A DNA stretch of 64,000 nt from NCBI RefSeq assembly GCF_013373865.1, contig NC_050477.1, positions 5,540,869 through 5,604,868 of the forward strand, given 5' to 3'. The position numbers were made by a program, and so were the translations under genes. The DNA comes from Monomorium pharaonis (taxonomy: Eukaryota; Arthropoda; Insecta; Hymenoptera; Formicidae). The notes under the pieces are model-generated. The model saw only the letters and a list, made by a program, of their open reading frames with translations, searched no databases and was not told the DNA's origin. Shown here piece by piece: positions 1 to 14,600 of the stretch (position 1 is its first letter; each line of letters opens with the position of its first letter).

Positions 1-3000
1 GACCGAGAAACAATATTAATAAACGTAATAATCGGTTAATGAATCGCGGGTAAATTGTATTAACCGATCGATCGTTCGGAACGTCGAAACGAGAGAAGAT
101 TGTGTTCAGATGTGTAGAGCGATGCAATTAGCACGTATCTCTTGTCGAACGAATTTTAATCCTTTCAAGACGCTTTCTGATCGCTTGGCTTCTGTAGAAA
201 GACACGCATCCCTAATTAACACTACCGTTAAGATTGACAATTATTTAGGTGTTATCTTTTTAATTTGCGGCAGTGAAGACACCTTTTTTCAGATTCAAAT
301 TATTAAAATTAGTATACTTTGTACATTTTTAAGAGAGGGAGTATTATTCCATAAAAGTATCTTTATTTTGTTTATTTTTTTTATTTGAAAGTATATATTA
401 ATACAATTTATGTTAAATAAAATTTTTATTTTTTATTACACTCTCTTATGTTAATTTTATTAATTTTGTGGAAAGAAGTTTTTTTCAAAATACGATGAAA
501 GAATAATGTAATAAAATTTATTTTTAAATAAAAATATTAAAATCTCATTGATTAATGATTAAATAAAATAAATTATTATTTTAGATTAATAATCTGGCAA
601 TTATCAACTATATTATTTGTTATTGTTATCTCGATAGATTGATTTTGTAATTAATAATTTTCTAACATTTTTCATATATTTTATTTTATTTACTGCATTA
701 GCTCCAAAGTGTCGAAAGGATTAACGATGCATAATTGCAACCTGACTGCATTATGGAAGAATTGCGAGTGTTTTCAAAACTGCCTACACTCGGGATTTTT
801 CCCTTTTTTTTTTAACCAATTTAGTTGACGGCAAGATTTGCGAGGGCGAATTTTTGCCGGACAAGAATTTCGCGGCTCTCGTCTTCGACAATTCGATCGT
901 ATCGTAGAATGCTTAGCTGGTTCTCTCTCTCTATATATATATATATATTATATGTGTATACCGATATCATCCTATATTTTTTGCGCTCACGCGCAAGAAC
1001 CATGCCTTTCCTGTTTTCCCTTTTAATGTCCTTATGTCCCTCCTTTTACGCTAATAATATCTTTACACTTGGTGACAGCGGATGCACGATATTCGCTCTC
1101 GTGGGGATCGCTTTTGCTCGACGAACCGGTAACACGGTCGCTCTTTGTCATCCTAATACTATTATCCCGCGGTCCGGTCTATTCGGAAATAAAACGCGTC
1201 TCTTCGGGATCGCTCCGACGTCTCCCTCCCTCATCGTATGTTGTAACAAGTGGGACCATCATTCTGTAATGAGATTAAAATAAAAAATCACTGTCAATCT
1301 GTTTTCTCGTCCGGGCATGCGATATAGATTTTTTAAATGTAAATTTCTTGTTATGACCTTCATAGTTACATCATTGTTGCAATTTATATACGTAGTTGTA
1401 GAAAAATTGAGAAAAAATATCTAGATAAAATCGATTTATTATTTTAATACATTTCTTATTCCCGAGTGAGAAAAACTGTTTACATTTCGCGATTTTATTT
1501 CAATGTTCATGACTCTAATAACACTTAATGATTTTTTAGGAAGTGTAATTTCAGCAAATTTGTTCTTAATGTTTCTGCTATTTTGCGTATCAATAAGAAA
1601 TTCGCGCAAATCGCGTGTGTAATTTTCCGTTGCAATGGCTCAATGATGCCACGATCGTCGACATGTTTTATCGTGTGTTCATTTGGGCATTTAGCGGCGC
1701 GATGTTCCGAATCGCTTAGCCAGCTTCGCTTAATAAACACACCGACGTATTAGAGAGCCGATTTACGCGCAATTTCAACGGCTTTACTTTAACGTTAGAA
1801 CGTGCTGAAAAAAAAAAAAAAACACTCTTTGCGAGAAAGCGAGGCCGACTTTTCGCGAAGAACGCCGCGAGATCGTTAGCGAGAGGAGGGCGATTTTGCG
1901 GATCAAGGAAAGAGACGAAAGTCTCTCGTCCCTGCTCGTCGCTTTATTTCCGAAGCGAGGACCGACCGCGGGCGTTCTAGACGTAGCTTTCTATCCTTCT
2001 ACAACCTTGTTGTTTTCAGCCGACTGCATTACGAGCAGAACGGACAATAATGATCGAGGAAAAAAGAGAGAGAAAGAGATAAGAGAGAAAAAGTAGCAAA
2101 GTGACACGAGTGTGTGTATCCATTCAGACTGATCAATAAAAAAGGAATTCATTCGAAACAAGAAACACATCGAGCGATTTTACGATCGAAATCACGGCGT
2201 GTCGCGATCGATCGGCGAGAAACGACGATCGATTGAAAGAGACGGAAGGGAGGAGAAAAAAAAATAGTGATTGATCGAAGTGAAAAGATTAGGAGGAATC
2301 AGGCTGTGACTTCGAGCGTGACAGCGCTCGTCTATTTTATTTTAGCTTACATGATCCTTGACCATAAGTGAGTGTTTCACCGTTAGATACAGCGTTAGCA
2401 TAACTAGCGGAACCGCATCTAATGCAACAGATTAAATTCACAATTGAGATCCTGAATTGAACAAGTAAAGAATAAAGTTATATTTATAATTGAAAAAATT
2501 CGATAAAAGGACTTAAAATTATAAGAGGATTGAATTAAATGGGTTATGTCAAATTTAATTTGCGATTAAAAAAACAAACGAATTAAATTCGACTTTAAGT
2601 AAGTTATAATTAAAGTTTACAAGTAAGAAAATCCCATCAAGTGTGTTACATAAGACTTGTAATTATGAGAATTGAATTGAATCGGATTGTGAACAGCGGT
2701 TGTAACGGATTTATCGTTTCGCGCGAATAAAGCTACAATTAAATCAAGCCTATGTAGTTCGCGCGGAGCTCTTACGAGGCTCAGGGAAAAAAGATCGCTC
2801 TGATAACTCGACTTGATATAACTTAAGTAGATAATCTCTCCTGCGAAAGTGGTTCACCGCGGTGTAACTTTCTATGAGACCTGTGGTTTCTCATCGCTTT
2901 CGCGTTCATTTCCCTTCCTTTCTCGTCGGAAAAATCATTTTCTGCGATTACGAAAATTTATGGGATTTTCATTTCCACCGATTTTCATTCCGATCGGCAG

Positions 3001-4969
3001 AAATCTCATTGGCGATGTATATCACATGTAAGAAGTTCACTTTTATTATAACCGCAAAGAAATCCGCGCAAAAGTCACGAACGTTGTAAACGAGAAGTAT
3101 CCAACGCTCCGAGAGAGAGAAATGATCGCGGGTACGCGAATGTTGATACAACGGATTAAATAGTTTTGCAATTTTTTTTTTCTCATCCCGATAGAGGATC
3201 GATAATTGAAGCCTTCTCACTTTCGAACCGTCTCGAGGATCGTGCCTTGCATAATGTGCATTGTTGGTACCAACGGCCAACACGGAGACGGTTCGGGAAT
3301 AAACCGTTAGAAATTAATAGATGGATGCGACGCGACGTTCAGCCGCAGGCGGGATTATACAACGGCGGCTCTGCCATGGACGAGAGCGAGTTGCAGACAC
3401 TCCTGCGAATGTCGATGGCATAGTTCGAAAGTCAAATGCCATGCTGCCTTTTCTGCGGATTAATAGGTAGGTTCTTCGCCAGGTAATATGTGTTGTATCG
3501 ATCTGCCAGCGCGGTATCTAGGCCGACGAATTTCCCTTTGTTCCACGAGTCACCAGCGCTCGATTGCATGTCATTGGACATACGGTGCGATGTCCTCCCC
3601 TCTGTAGTTAAAAGGACATCCGGTTTATCGCCGAGGTCGACGCTCGCGTTAGCACGATCGCATAATGTATCGCGACTGGTGAATGAGGTGCAACTACGAG
3701 CGAAGCTGTATTTTTCATTCATCCGTGATCTGTTCGCTTTATATCGTAAGTCGCCATAAATGATAAACACGAGAATGTAATAGTTAGCGCCTCGTAACTT
3801 TATCAATTTATTTTCGAAACAAATATTTTCTCGCGCCCTTCTTTCGTTCCCTTTTTTTTTTTACACGATTAATTTTCTTCTCGGTTGATACAGTGGAGTT
3901 AATTTTTCCTTTGTTTTATAACTATTATAAACAGTCATGTTTATCTCCACGACGGTATTTTTTGCCGAAGACACTTGATTACGATAATTTGAGTAACGCG
4001 ATGACATTGAGAACATTAATTACACGATTGCCGGAGGGAAGAGCTGCTTCCCCGCTGATCGAACATTTTGATTAATATTACGAGACGAATTGAACGTCGG
4101 TCTGAAATGAGTTTTGCTTGCGGCGCGTCTTTATCAGGATTATTTAACCGACCGAAAGAACTAGACACCGCGATAATTGCGCAAATGTAGGCACGTTTTC
4201 CGGGTGTTGCTGATAAGATTTGTACGACCGACTTTCGAAAAACCTTTCAGGTTGATCGAATGGCCGAAGTCGATTGAATTACGTTTTACGTTTCACGTGT
4301 CTTAAATGACACGTTAAAAAGTAAAAATATTTTAATTGGAGCTTCAGACTTGAACTATAGAAAAGATTGAAGGTTTTCATTCTCGTTACCGTATTAATAT
4401 TAATAGAAGATTATATGAGGAGAAAAGGTGAGAGGAGAGGAGACGCGGCGAAAGGAAGATCAGGCAAGGTCTTGGAATCGACTAGAGGATGAATCCAGGT
4501 GAATAGGTGAACCGATCGATTACCAGTGAACGGCAGGACGAGCTAATCGACAGTGCTGAACGTTATTTTAACCCACAACCGTCATCTGCGCCCGGTGCAC
4601 AAAAAAAAAATCAAATAGAATAATTGAGACGGAAGAGAAGTCCGATTGGTATCATTAATTATTTACAAGTTTTATGGATCGCAAGGCACGAATACATAAA
4701 TATGAATACATATATGTATATGAGGTGAGCAACCCGGTTTTGTTTTAAATAAATTTCTGCGATGATTCAAATAGAAATTCTAAATTTGACGATTCCTTTA
4801 AGATTAAGGATTTATATCGCGGATAAACTCGTCTAAGAGTCAAACGATTCAGAAACAAGTTAATGAATCATATACAATACTATAAATCGCGAGATACTAT
4901 CGTCGAGAATAAGAGTCGAACTCCGAGGACGAGTAAACTCACCATTGAGACGGACTCGCAATATTTATC

Positions 4970-5480
4970 GTGGCGGACGAACTTTTATCTTGAATTTTAA
5001 ATTACGTTTTATCGCGCTTTTCCTGTCGCAACGTAATGCGGGCCCGAACCGTTCGGCGTACGGCGACAACGAACGATGACGGTCGTACGGCACTGACAAT
5101 CACGAAAGTGAAAGCCAGGTGTAATACACCGCCAATCGACCTCGAAAACGCGTAACACTCCCGCGAGAGTAACAGCCGCTAGTAGAACCAGAGAGATATT
5201 GCGCGATGCTGAAAAGGCTAGAAAAAATGCTCTGGCGAGAACCACAAGCGATAGGACGGACAGATTCCTCGTTCGCCGTTCGTTCTCGCGCGCTCTTCGC
5301 CGCATCGAGATGCAAATAACGCGCTAATCTCACGACGACGACGACGACGTTTTCTTCATTGTGCGCTTGGATAATCGTCCGCGGACTTGCTCACCCGGAT
5401 GGGAAGACGATGGGGCATTGTTGACTCGCAACAGGAGAATTTCCTGAATCCGCGTCCGCGCGTTCTTCCAGTATTGCGCG
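4970..5480. promoter_or_regulatory. CpG-rich island, possible promoter or 5' UTR
   Basis: This 0.5 kb block is markedly richer in G, C and CpG than the AT-rich DNA on both sides. It includes a short GAC repeat run near 5333-5350. Such patches in insect genomes often mark promoters or exons. The minus-strand frames in it resemble no family I know, so I call it only a possible regulatory or untranslated region. No TATA box or start site stands out. Confidence 0.2.
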
Positions 5481-5865
5481 TCTCATTTCTTTTTATTATC
5501 TGTCATTTTATTCACTCGCGTTTACCGGCGATTTTGCTTTTTATAAAGTAAATTGTCGCTGTAGTAACTGAAGAAAGAGAAAGTAGTGAATATACTTTAT
5601 TGTTATAATAATTAATATAATTAATAATTAAATATAATTAGAGTTGGCAATAATGACATAGATAATATGTTGCATGTAATCTACGGAAGATGCGTTGTTG
5701 TATCTATAAAAAAACATTAAACGTATTAAACATCAAATTAAACCAATATGATCTATTTAACAATTATTATTTTACTATATGTAAGCAAGAAATTACATTT
5801 TTGCTTATATATAATATAATTTTCTTTAAAGAATTTTATAATCTTAAATTTCAACAAAATAATAT

Positions 5866-6823
5866 TCCACGTGATAACGTGGATGTCACGCATCCTTTCG
5901 ATATAGAATATAATAATATTCTCTTATTTTAATATTATAATAGTTGTCTAAAAAGTAAAATATATGATTATTTTGGTAATATTAAAAAAATTTAATTCTT
6001 AAAGATGTTATTATTTACTTGATATATTTTTCTTTCAACTTATAAAGATTATTAATAACGATAACATATTTATGAAAAATTATAACATTTTTAATATACG
6101 CAAGTTGTGTCTGTCTAATTATAAAATCTCATTTTAATCTTTAACATTTAAATTATAATAAAAAAATTAAAATATCCTCAAAAACGAAAATGTGCTTTTT
6201 TTCTATGTACATTATTTTTTAAATCTATTATTGAAAAATAATATAATATGAAAATAATATACTGTATGTATTGTACGTATGTCATTCAAAAATTTGCGTC
6301 ATATGACGCAGATAGTTTTTATAAATGTGATGCCATTAATATGTCTCATGTTGATTACAGAAGCATATTCATCATTTTTCTAACTTAAGCGTCATTCGAA
6401 GAATTCCAAATTTTTATAACAAAAAAATGTAATTTGTAATTTTAGAGTTTGAAGGGGGGGAGGAAGAATAATTTGCGCAGCACTTTTTAATGGATTTTCC
6501 TTTTCACAAAAGAGAAAATTCTAAGACAGCCTGAAGAACAGTTTCACATTGTATACAGATTTCATTATCCTTCGATAAACTTTTTTGTGATCGTTCTTAC
6601 CTTTTCGTTGTTCTCGCTAGATCAATGTAATTTCCAGAGGTATCGACCCTAAGGTATATCTCAAGGAGTGCGGGTGACAATTGCGTCACCTGCCGATTAC
6701 ATTATCAATCGAATTTCTTCGCGATTGCTGCTTGTCCTTGCTCTTTAACACGATTAATAAGGTCGGCGCTTTTCGACGAAAGGATGCGTGACATCCACGT
6801 TATTACCACGTGGAATATACATA
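5866..6823. repeat. Long-range inverted repeat, arms about 40 bases
   Basis: ATTCCACGTG with TAACGTGGATGTCACGCATC at about 5868-5905 recurs as its reverse complement at about 6780-6820 (GATGCGTGACATCCACGTTA, then CACGTGGAAT). The arms differ by a small insertion and lie about 870 bases apart. No transposase frame or target duplication is visible. Confidence 0.7.
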
Positions 6824-6889
6824 GAAATATGGATTTCACGTGGCAATAATGTGAATTTTACATATTATTATTACATATATTATGTTTTA

Positions 6890-7160
6890 TTAGGATTCTC
6901 CCCTTTTCGCGCGAATCTTTGTCGCGGTGGATTGACGCCACCGTTAGGTTTGTCGACCGGATCTCCAACAGTACCGTAGAGCTCATACCCCCGGGAAACC
7001 GAGCTCGGCACCGGTCAAACTCGCGCCGGCACGCCGTCGAATTCCCAGTTTGTCGTGCTTACTCGGTGCGCGTGGTCCAACCTGTCGCGCCGTTCTCTCT
7101 CTCGCGGAGAAGCGATCACAGTGCGGTGGTAGCCCAGGATCGAGCGAATCGAGTGTAAAT
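6890..7160. promoter_or_regulatory. CpG-rich island upstream of the yellow-family gene
   Basis: A GC- and CpG-rich block of about 270 bases in AT-rich surroundings, 4.4 kb upstream of the yellow-family start codon. It could hold the promoter and a non-coding first exon of that gene. The plus-strand open frame across it has no recognised domain. The assignment is inference from composition and position only. Confidence 0.2.
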
Positions 7161-8994
7161 AACCGATCTTTATTAATCGTACCTTTCTTCTACGTACTAC
7201 TTTTCTGTGCTACGTGAATTACTTCCAAAGCGTTAATATAAAATTATGAGAAATTTAAGAAAAACCTAAAATATAAAACGTACATGCAAAATATACATGC
7301 AAAAGATCTGTTAAAGATAAATGTATAAAAATGAATTTAAAAAGGGTGTGGAAGGATGTCTTCAAAAGTTGCATCTCAAAAATTGTATTTAAAGAACAGA
7401 CTAAACAAATTCTTTACGTAATATTACTACATAAAGACAATTGATTTAATATTTGATCTTCAAGACAAATATGATCTTCAAGTTTACTTAGGCATTACTG
7501 CGAAATCGGAATATTTCGAAAATAACTTTATTACTTTTATTATTATCTTACTGTTTACATTTTTTTCTAATATTTTAATTATTTAATTAAAAATAATTGG
7601 CCCTCTCAAACAAATTGTTTGCCATTCGGAGTAAGTAAAAGTTCGCCGTATTTCTATTCGGTAGAATTGTCGCTTTTCGATCGGCTCTGTTTCCGTCGAG
7701 GAATGAGACAAGTTTGATCGCTTCTAGTACATTTAATTTGTGATATAATATAGGCGCGGAGACAGAACGTAGTTCTGCAAAGCCGCGCGCTCGTCAAAAA
7801 TTGCGCGTAAATGCCTGTAAGACCAGCAGCTTTTTACACAGAAACTCTTATGACCTGACAGAAAACTTTGTTTCGTTGCAAGCATTTTGCCCTATAAGGC
7901 TGTGCCATTAGCTCGTCGTCGTACTTTCTATTTGTAGGCAGAAATCGCGCGTGTAATTTGAGGCGAAACTCAAGCAACGCGAAACCGCGTTTTGATGTGT
8001 TTTTTTTTTTTCTGTTACCGCGATGTACGATAATCGTGATTGTACTGAAAATTCTTATCCGGCACAAACGATTGTGATTATTGGTAACACAGTTTTGTAA
8101 AACAATACCTAAACATTTAATTGGATGCGGATCTAAGAATAATTTTGTTGGATTATCAAATAATGAAGAACGTTCAAGCATGATGAGCAATACTAAATAG
8201 TTTTTTGACATTCTATATAGTAACCGTTTTTGAAACTAATTATGCACTTTCTGCATAATTATGATAATTTTTGATCTAATAAAATTATTTTCAGATCTAT
8301 ATTCTTCTAGCTTTTTCGATACTTTCAAAATTGTTTTTTCCGTGTTAATTAATTAATAAAGAGAAAGGATTAATATTGACATTAAATTTATTATTGGTAG
8401 TGCTATGATACCATAAATGTCAAATGATATATAATAAATTAAATATTTGTTTTATAATAATTTATAAGTAAAAAATAATTTATGAACAACAGATCAACGT
8501 GCTAAGATAATAGTATCGTATAAAGGGTAGAGTTTAACGACGCGAAAATGTGTTGTACATATGTTAACAATCGGATACATTTGGTGTTTGGAAATATCCT
8601 GTCGAATGTGAATAGTTGAATGAATATCATATGGAACGTGCAGATATGTATAATGCCTGTGTAAATTATATAGCGTTGCGTACAACGCTGAATATGTAGG
8701 TAACTCTCTGGGTATGAAATAACATACATACATATGTATATGCATGAGAGCGCGGTCGCTGTATGATTTAGCGGGTCGAATGTAAAGCGGTCGAAAAATT
8801 GATTGCTTTCTATTTTTCCGTTAACCGTGTTACGACTCGCCTGTTAAGCATAGAAAATCTGTCGCGGTGATTCCAGCCGCGTTCCACTAAAACGGGATTG
8901 CTCTTCTCTTCCGAGAGAAAGGACGTTGAATTTTCATGGGATACGAATGACATTGTCTGGATTTAAATCTGTCATTTTGTCACTTAAGTAATTA

Positions 8995-8996
<2 letters not shown>

Positions 8997-9037
<41 letters not shown>
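8997..9037. repeat. Poly(T) run, 41 bases
   Basis: An uninterrupted run of 41 T. Read on the minus strand it is a poly(A) tract. It may be the tail of an old retroposed sequence or simple slippage. I see no flanking target duplication that would settle this. Confidence 0.9.
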
Positions 9038-9041
<4 letters not shown>

Positions 9042-11602
9042 AATGCTTCTCTTGTATGTAAATTTGATGCTATTACCGGAGAATTATAGTTTTGTTTATA
9101 TTAATTATTAATATTATTAATATTTAATGTTGATTTTCATTTTTAATTTTAGCTTCTGGTAAATATACAAATGCTTCGGTGATAATGAATCATAATAGTA
9201 TGTTTGAACGAATCTCAGTACGTAACGTTACTTAAAATTACAAATGACGTCCTATGAAAAAAACCGGTATTAGGTCAGCAATAACCTTGGACAGTTCTTT
9301 AGCGATCACTCGATGATGGTAAATCTAATCATAGTGAATTATCAGTTTCAAGTGTAAATAGTATGTTGAAATTCCTAGTATTCGTGTTCAATTTTCATTT
9401 GATATTTAAGATCATCATAAACCAATTACGGAGGCTCATTAACATCTTGATACTTAAATCTTAAAATAAAAATTAAACTATCGATATTTCAATCTTTTTT
9501 AAATTATCCTTGAGTCTTTTTCTTTATAAGTATGCAAAAGCTAACTCGAGTTTTTAAAGCATTTATAAAACGTCTGTATGGAAATTGTATTTTTAAGATT
9601 ATATTTAGAAATTTCTGTGAACGCGAGACTTAAAATAAAATTATTAGATTATTTAAATTATCTTTTTAAAAAAATACTTTGGTTAAGCTATCGAGACACT
9701 AAGAATTTTTAATTAGGTAATTCAAGATTTAAGGATTTCTATAAATAAAGTTTTTGGAGAATAATTAGGAATACTAACTTTCCTGATTTACATAATTAAT
9801 GTAATTAATAATTATTTAATATAATATATAATGAAATATGTATATATATAAATTTAATTAATGGAATAATTATTAATGTTTTGTGAGAAAAACTTGATTT
9901 TAAATATAGTTTATTGTACTTTTAATTCCTAATATTTTGAGGATAGGTTTTACTAATAACTTATAATATTGAAGGATTTAATCAAAGAATTTGTCAAACA
10001 ATATTTAATGAAATTGGGTGATTTATTTAAAAGAAACATCTTTAATGATTTTTGCTTCTCGGTGTATATACTTCTTCATACATTCTCATTCATTACGTAC
10101 TTTAAACTTGGAGACCTCCTAATTTCTAAGTACCGACTTGAGTACCGTTGTTTCCACAATCTGTTACGTCATTGAAATGGTATGAAAGAGTCGAGACATT
10201 TGTAAACTTCATGCAAGATTCCCTTAGCTAGAATAAGCTAGAATAAGAAGAATCAAGTTTCTAACGTAAAGAAAAGAATAAAAATCATTGTTGCGTCAAA
10301 ATTTATTATCTTGAATTATAAATCACAAAATATATGTTTTAAAATTAGAAATCTAAAAGTTAAATTTTTAATAATTTAAATAAATAAGTCGTGAATAACA
10401 AATTGAATAAATAAATTTATTGTGATACGAAAATTATTAAATACGGAAATAATTTATTGTGATATAAAATTTTGAATATAATAAATGTAAAATAATAAAT
10501 ATGTTGCAAGAGTAATATTTTATTGTCGGCACTTCTGATATATGCAAATCAAGAAATTTCTCAATATTTATGTTGCATAAATACATTATTAAATACATAA
10601 AAAAATAATTGAAATTTTTACAAGTCTATTTAGATTTTAAGCATTTCCTTTAAATAAAAGTCAAAACGAGCCCAAAAAATAAATTCGTGCGTTCATCAGT
10701 ATCGATTATTCATCATTTATCATTCATTGTCACTTTCATTGTCGCGGTGTCTTTCACACGTGGGCGTTGATAGAAAGACCCCATTTCCGCCACTTTACAA
10801 TTATTTACGCGTACGTATTAATTAACGAGTCGCGGTAACTATGTATCGCGAAGGCCATCAGCTTTCAAGGAGAAACTGGAAATGTAATTGCAATTTATCG
10901 CCTTTTTTAAAGTCAATCTTGTCTATACTTTTAACAATAAAGATTGTTACGTCTTGCGCGGGTTGAGCGTGATTATTTGTCTAATTGCTGAGCGGGAAGG
11001 AGAATTAAAATAACTTTAACGATATAGTTTTAATTTGATTTGAATTTACTTTAATTGATCGCTGTCACTATATTATTAGAATGCCATTTTATAAATGAAA
11101 TTAACCAGAGTGAATTTAGATCGAAAACGTTTGCTGCCTTCCGTAGTTTGTCACGCGATGACTTTAAGATAATTAATTATGAATCTATAACTTCCGATGC
11201 GTGACGAGGCGGAGAAAAGAGATAAGAGAAAAGAAACAGCGAAATTGTAGCCGGACGTAATAACATAATAACTATATATAGACACTGAAATATGAACGCT
11301 ATAAACAAACCAATCCTAAAATTTAACTGAATTAATATTAAATCCACTGAACGCTATTTATTATTTAATATAAAAAAATAATTACAATGACATTATTAAT
11401 TAGTGTAATATACACTGAATAATTCATACATAATTGGAACTCAAATGGCTCAAATTTTTTAAATTTAATTTCTAATATTTATTTCTAATATCTTAATTAA
11501 AAATGTCAGACTTTTAATTTTTTAATTAAAGATACTTCCAACAAAACTAAAAAAAGATGGAGAGATCTTTACCTCGTGGATTTATAGGGAGATAAACTAG
11601 AT

Positions 11603-14600
11603 ATGATTTTTTTTATCAGAACAATGACAATGCGGTGCCGGATGTCGTCGATCGTTATCGGAATCGCGTTTTTGGTCGTCCTGCTGGACGGTGCGATTGG
11701 CAAACTGCGGGTCGCTTACCGATGGAAGCAGATCGATTACGAGTGGTCGAGCAACGACATTAAGAGGCTCTTCCCGGATTACAAGCAAGAGGACAATCTG
11801 CCCTTGGGTTTGGAGGTGGCCGGCGATCGGCTCTTTATTACCGTGCCGAGATGGAGACAAGGAGTTGCCGCCAGTCTCAATTACATTAGGCTCAATGGTG
11901 ATTAGTCCTGTCCTCAAAATTAGAATTTCAATAGCTTGAGAGACATCGTAATTGCTTATTTCAATAAGACGCTTATCATTTTATTCATCAGCAATTATAT
12001 TTATTTTAATTATAAATATTTATATTGATAATATTCTATCTCTTGAATAATAGATTTCAATAATCTTCTTTATTTTTTTTATTTTAACAATGTTAAATTA
12101 TTTGCCCATAGCTATAACTGCCATTATTAATTATTGGAAATAACTTTGCACGTGAGAACGTTCAAAGATGACCATTTCAATCGAGAGGAAAATCAAATTG
12201 ACTTAATTGACGAGTCTCCATTTTTCCCACTGAGGGTTGGCGTCGTCGATATCAGAATTCGTTGGCTTTCAGATACACGCGAATCGCCACCCCTGATTCC
12301 GTATCCCTCCTGGGAGGCCCATCAATACGGCGCCGCCGGTGTACCGGAGATCGTCTCGACGTTCCGCGTACGCGCCGACCGTTGCAATCGGCTGTGGGTC
12401 CTGGACACGGGACTGACGGACATCCTGGGCAGCCCCGAGCAGCAGGCACCACCGGCATTGCTCATCTACGACCTGACGAGCAATCGCGTGCTGCGTAAAT
12501 ACGCGATACCGTCCGATCAGAGAACCGCCGATTCCCTGTTCGCCAACATCGCCGTTGAGGACTACTCGTGCGAGGACTCGTACGGCTACCTGGGTGACCT
12601 GGGCGGCCCCGGTCTCATAGTCTACTCCTGGAGCCTTCACAAGTCCTGGCTCGTCAAGCATCACTCTTTCCATCCAGATCCAATGGTCGGTGGAATTCAG
12701 AAATACATACGTTTATCTCTCAATCAATTCCAATTCCGTTTTCATGAGCCTGATTAACGCGAAGCTGTTAATTGTACATAAACAACCACTAATTTTGAGG
12801 ATTTTTAATTATGTTAGTAGCAGTAAATTCATTAGTTTTATACATAATTAATTAATGGAAAAATATTCTTTGATGTACAATGAGCGGAAATTGTTGATAC
12901 GCCGAGATAAACATTGGCCGGATCGTTTGGCCAAAGTTTCACAGCAAGTTTAAATGATGTCGATTTGCTGACTCTTCACATGTTAGACGTATTTTATATT
13001 TGGGATCTTTTACATTATATAGTTTACCATCTTATTATTCTTAATTTTATCTGGTGTATAAATGTATTAATTGACTTTGGACATAACTTGCTTTATATTT
13101 CGTTGGTCCGAACATATCAAGTCGTTATGTCGTAAATTAAACACATGTATATATACTTGAAAAGGACCAAAATCAATGGTCGAAACGTTGTTTTTCTAAT
13201 AAACTAATTTGCCAGGAAGTCGATTTGACTAATTTGTCTATTGTTTAAATGGTGTTGTCTTTCTCAGGGCGGAGAATTCAAGGTGTCGGGAATATCGTTC
13301 CAATGGAATGACGGCCTGTTCGGGATGGCTCTCGAGCCGACTGGTGATGGTTACAGCACCATGTACTACCATCCACTCTCCAGTGGCATGGAATTTTCCG
13401 TCAGTACAAGGCTATTGCGCGATCCTTTGCGCGCTAGTGCGGCGGGTATGTCTTTAAAAAATATATCACGTACTTACGAAAGAAACATAATAAAGTGCAA
13501 AACATTTAATCTGCCGAATAAGTTCTTACTTTATTTTGCGTCATTTTCTGCGCGGTTTCTTAAAAGAATTTTGAAAATTACTTATCTTTTTGTCTCTTAC
13601 ATTACGTTTGCCAATAACATTTCTAAAAAAAAAACAAAAAAAAAAACAATGATTCGTTAGAATAATTATTCTGATATCATCTCGACCTTTCAGTGAAGAA
13701 AAAGTCAATTTAAAGAATTCCAAGGAATCTGTCGCTTAGAAAAGACAACGTATAATTCATTATTTTACACGTCGTGTCTGAAGGACGAATATTTTATGTG
13801 AGCCATTTGCCAAAGTGTTAAGTTCATTTTATATGTTTGTTCTATAGAAACGTCCCACGAGTTCCAAACGCTGGGATCGCGCGGGCCCAACGGCCAGAGC
13901 AGCGTCAGCTTCCTGGATCCGAAAACCGGAATTCTCTTTTACGCACTTACCAATCTAAATGCCATCGCTTGTTGGAAACCGCAGAATAAATTCACCATGC
14001 AGCAACAGGGCTACGTCTTTCAGGATAATGTCACCATGGTTTTCCCCAACGATCTTAAGGTAATCACAAATCTGTTGAAGCTCGACATTACTTAATTACC
14101 AATAATAATTTATTAGTATTGCGTTAATTATAGTGACTCACACATATAAATTTTAACGAATTCCATGTCATCATCACGTAGTGATGATCATCAAAAATTG
14201 TCAAAGCAATCGCGATAGGAAAATTTTATGTTTGAGTCTAATTAGTTCCGACATTTTTAAGAGAAAGAATAGAAAAACGTAATGTTAGAATTATAATTGG
14301 AAATAGTCGCTTATTATTGTTTTATCTCTGCAAAAATGCAATATTAATTTGTAACAATAGCAGTTAGCAGTTTGGCATACTTCTCACGCTTCTCGCGGTT
14401 TTTTATTACTTGTGTAATTTCCGGATAAATATTGTCTTTGACAGAGCTCTTTAATTTTTATTGGTGTGACTTTTCTTTCCACATTCTTCGTTTTATTTAT
14501 TTCCGCTTGTAATATTCGTGATCTTACTTTTACAGATTGATCGAAACGGCAATCTATGGGTTCTCTCTGACAGACTGCCTCTCTTCATGTATTCGCAATT

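Larger units (their letters stand above)
1..11602. other. Intergenic DNA, no supported gene
   Basis: I find no reading frame here with a recognisable domain or a believable exon chain. The open frames are short and look random. The stretch is mostly AT-rich, with CpG-rich patches at about 840-1260, 1850-2300, 4970-5480 and 6890-7150. It also has a CT/AT microsatellite near 926-960, a poly(T) run at 8997-9037 and an inverted repeat pairing about 5866-5905 with 6780-6823. Non-coding first exons or enhancers of the downstream yellow-family gene could lie here, but nothing in the sequence proves it. Confidence 0.6.

Noticed and set aside
3166..3806. Overlapping open frames of 85-124 codons
   Set aside because: No recognisable motif, no coherent exon chain and the strands conflict. 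Probably chance frames in GC-balanced DNA.
8997..9037. Poly(T) as proof of a retroposed gene
   Set aside because: No gene-like sequence next to the tract and no target duplication found, so only the run itself is reported.
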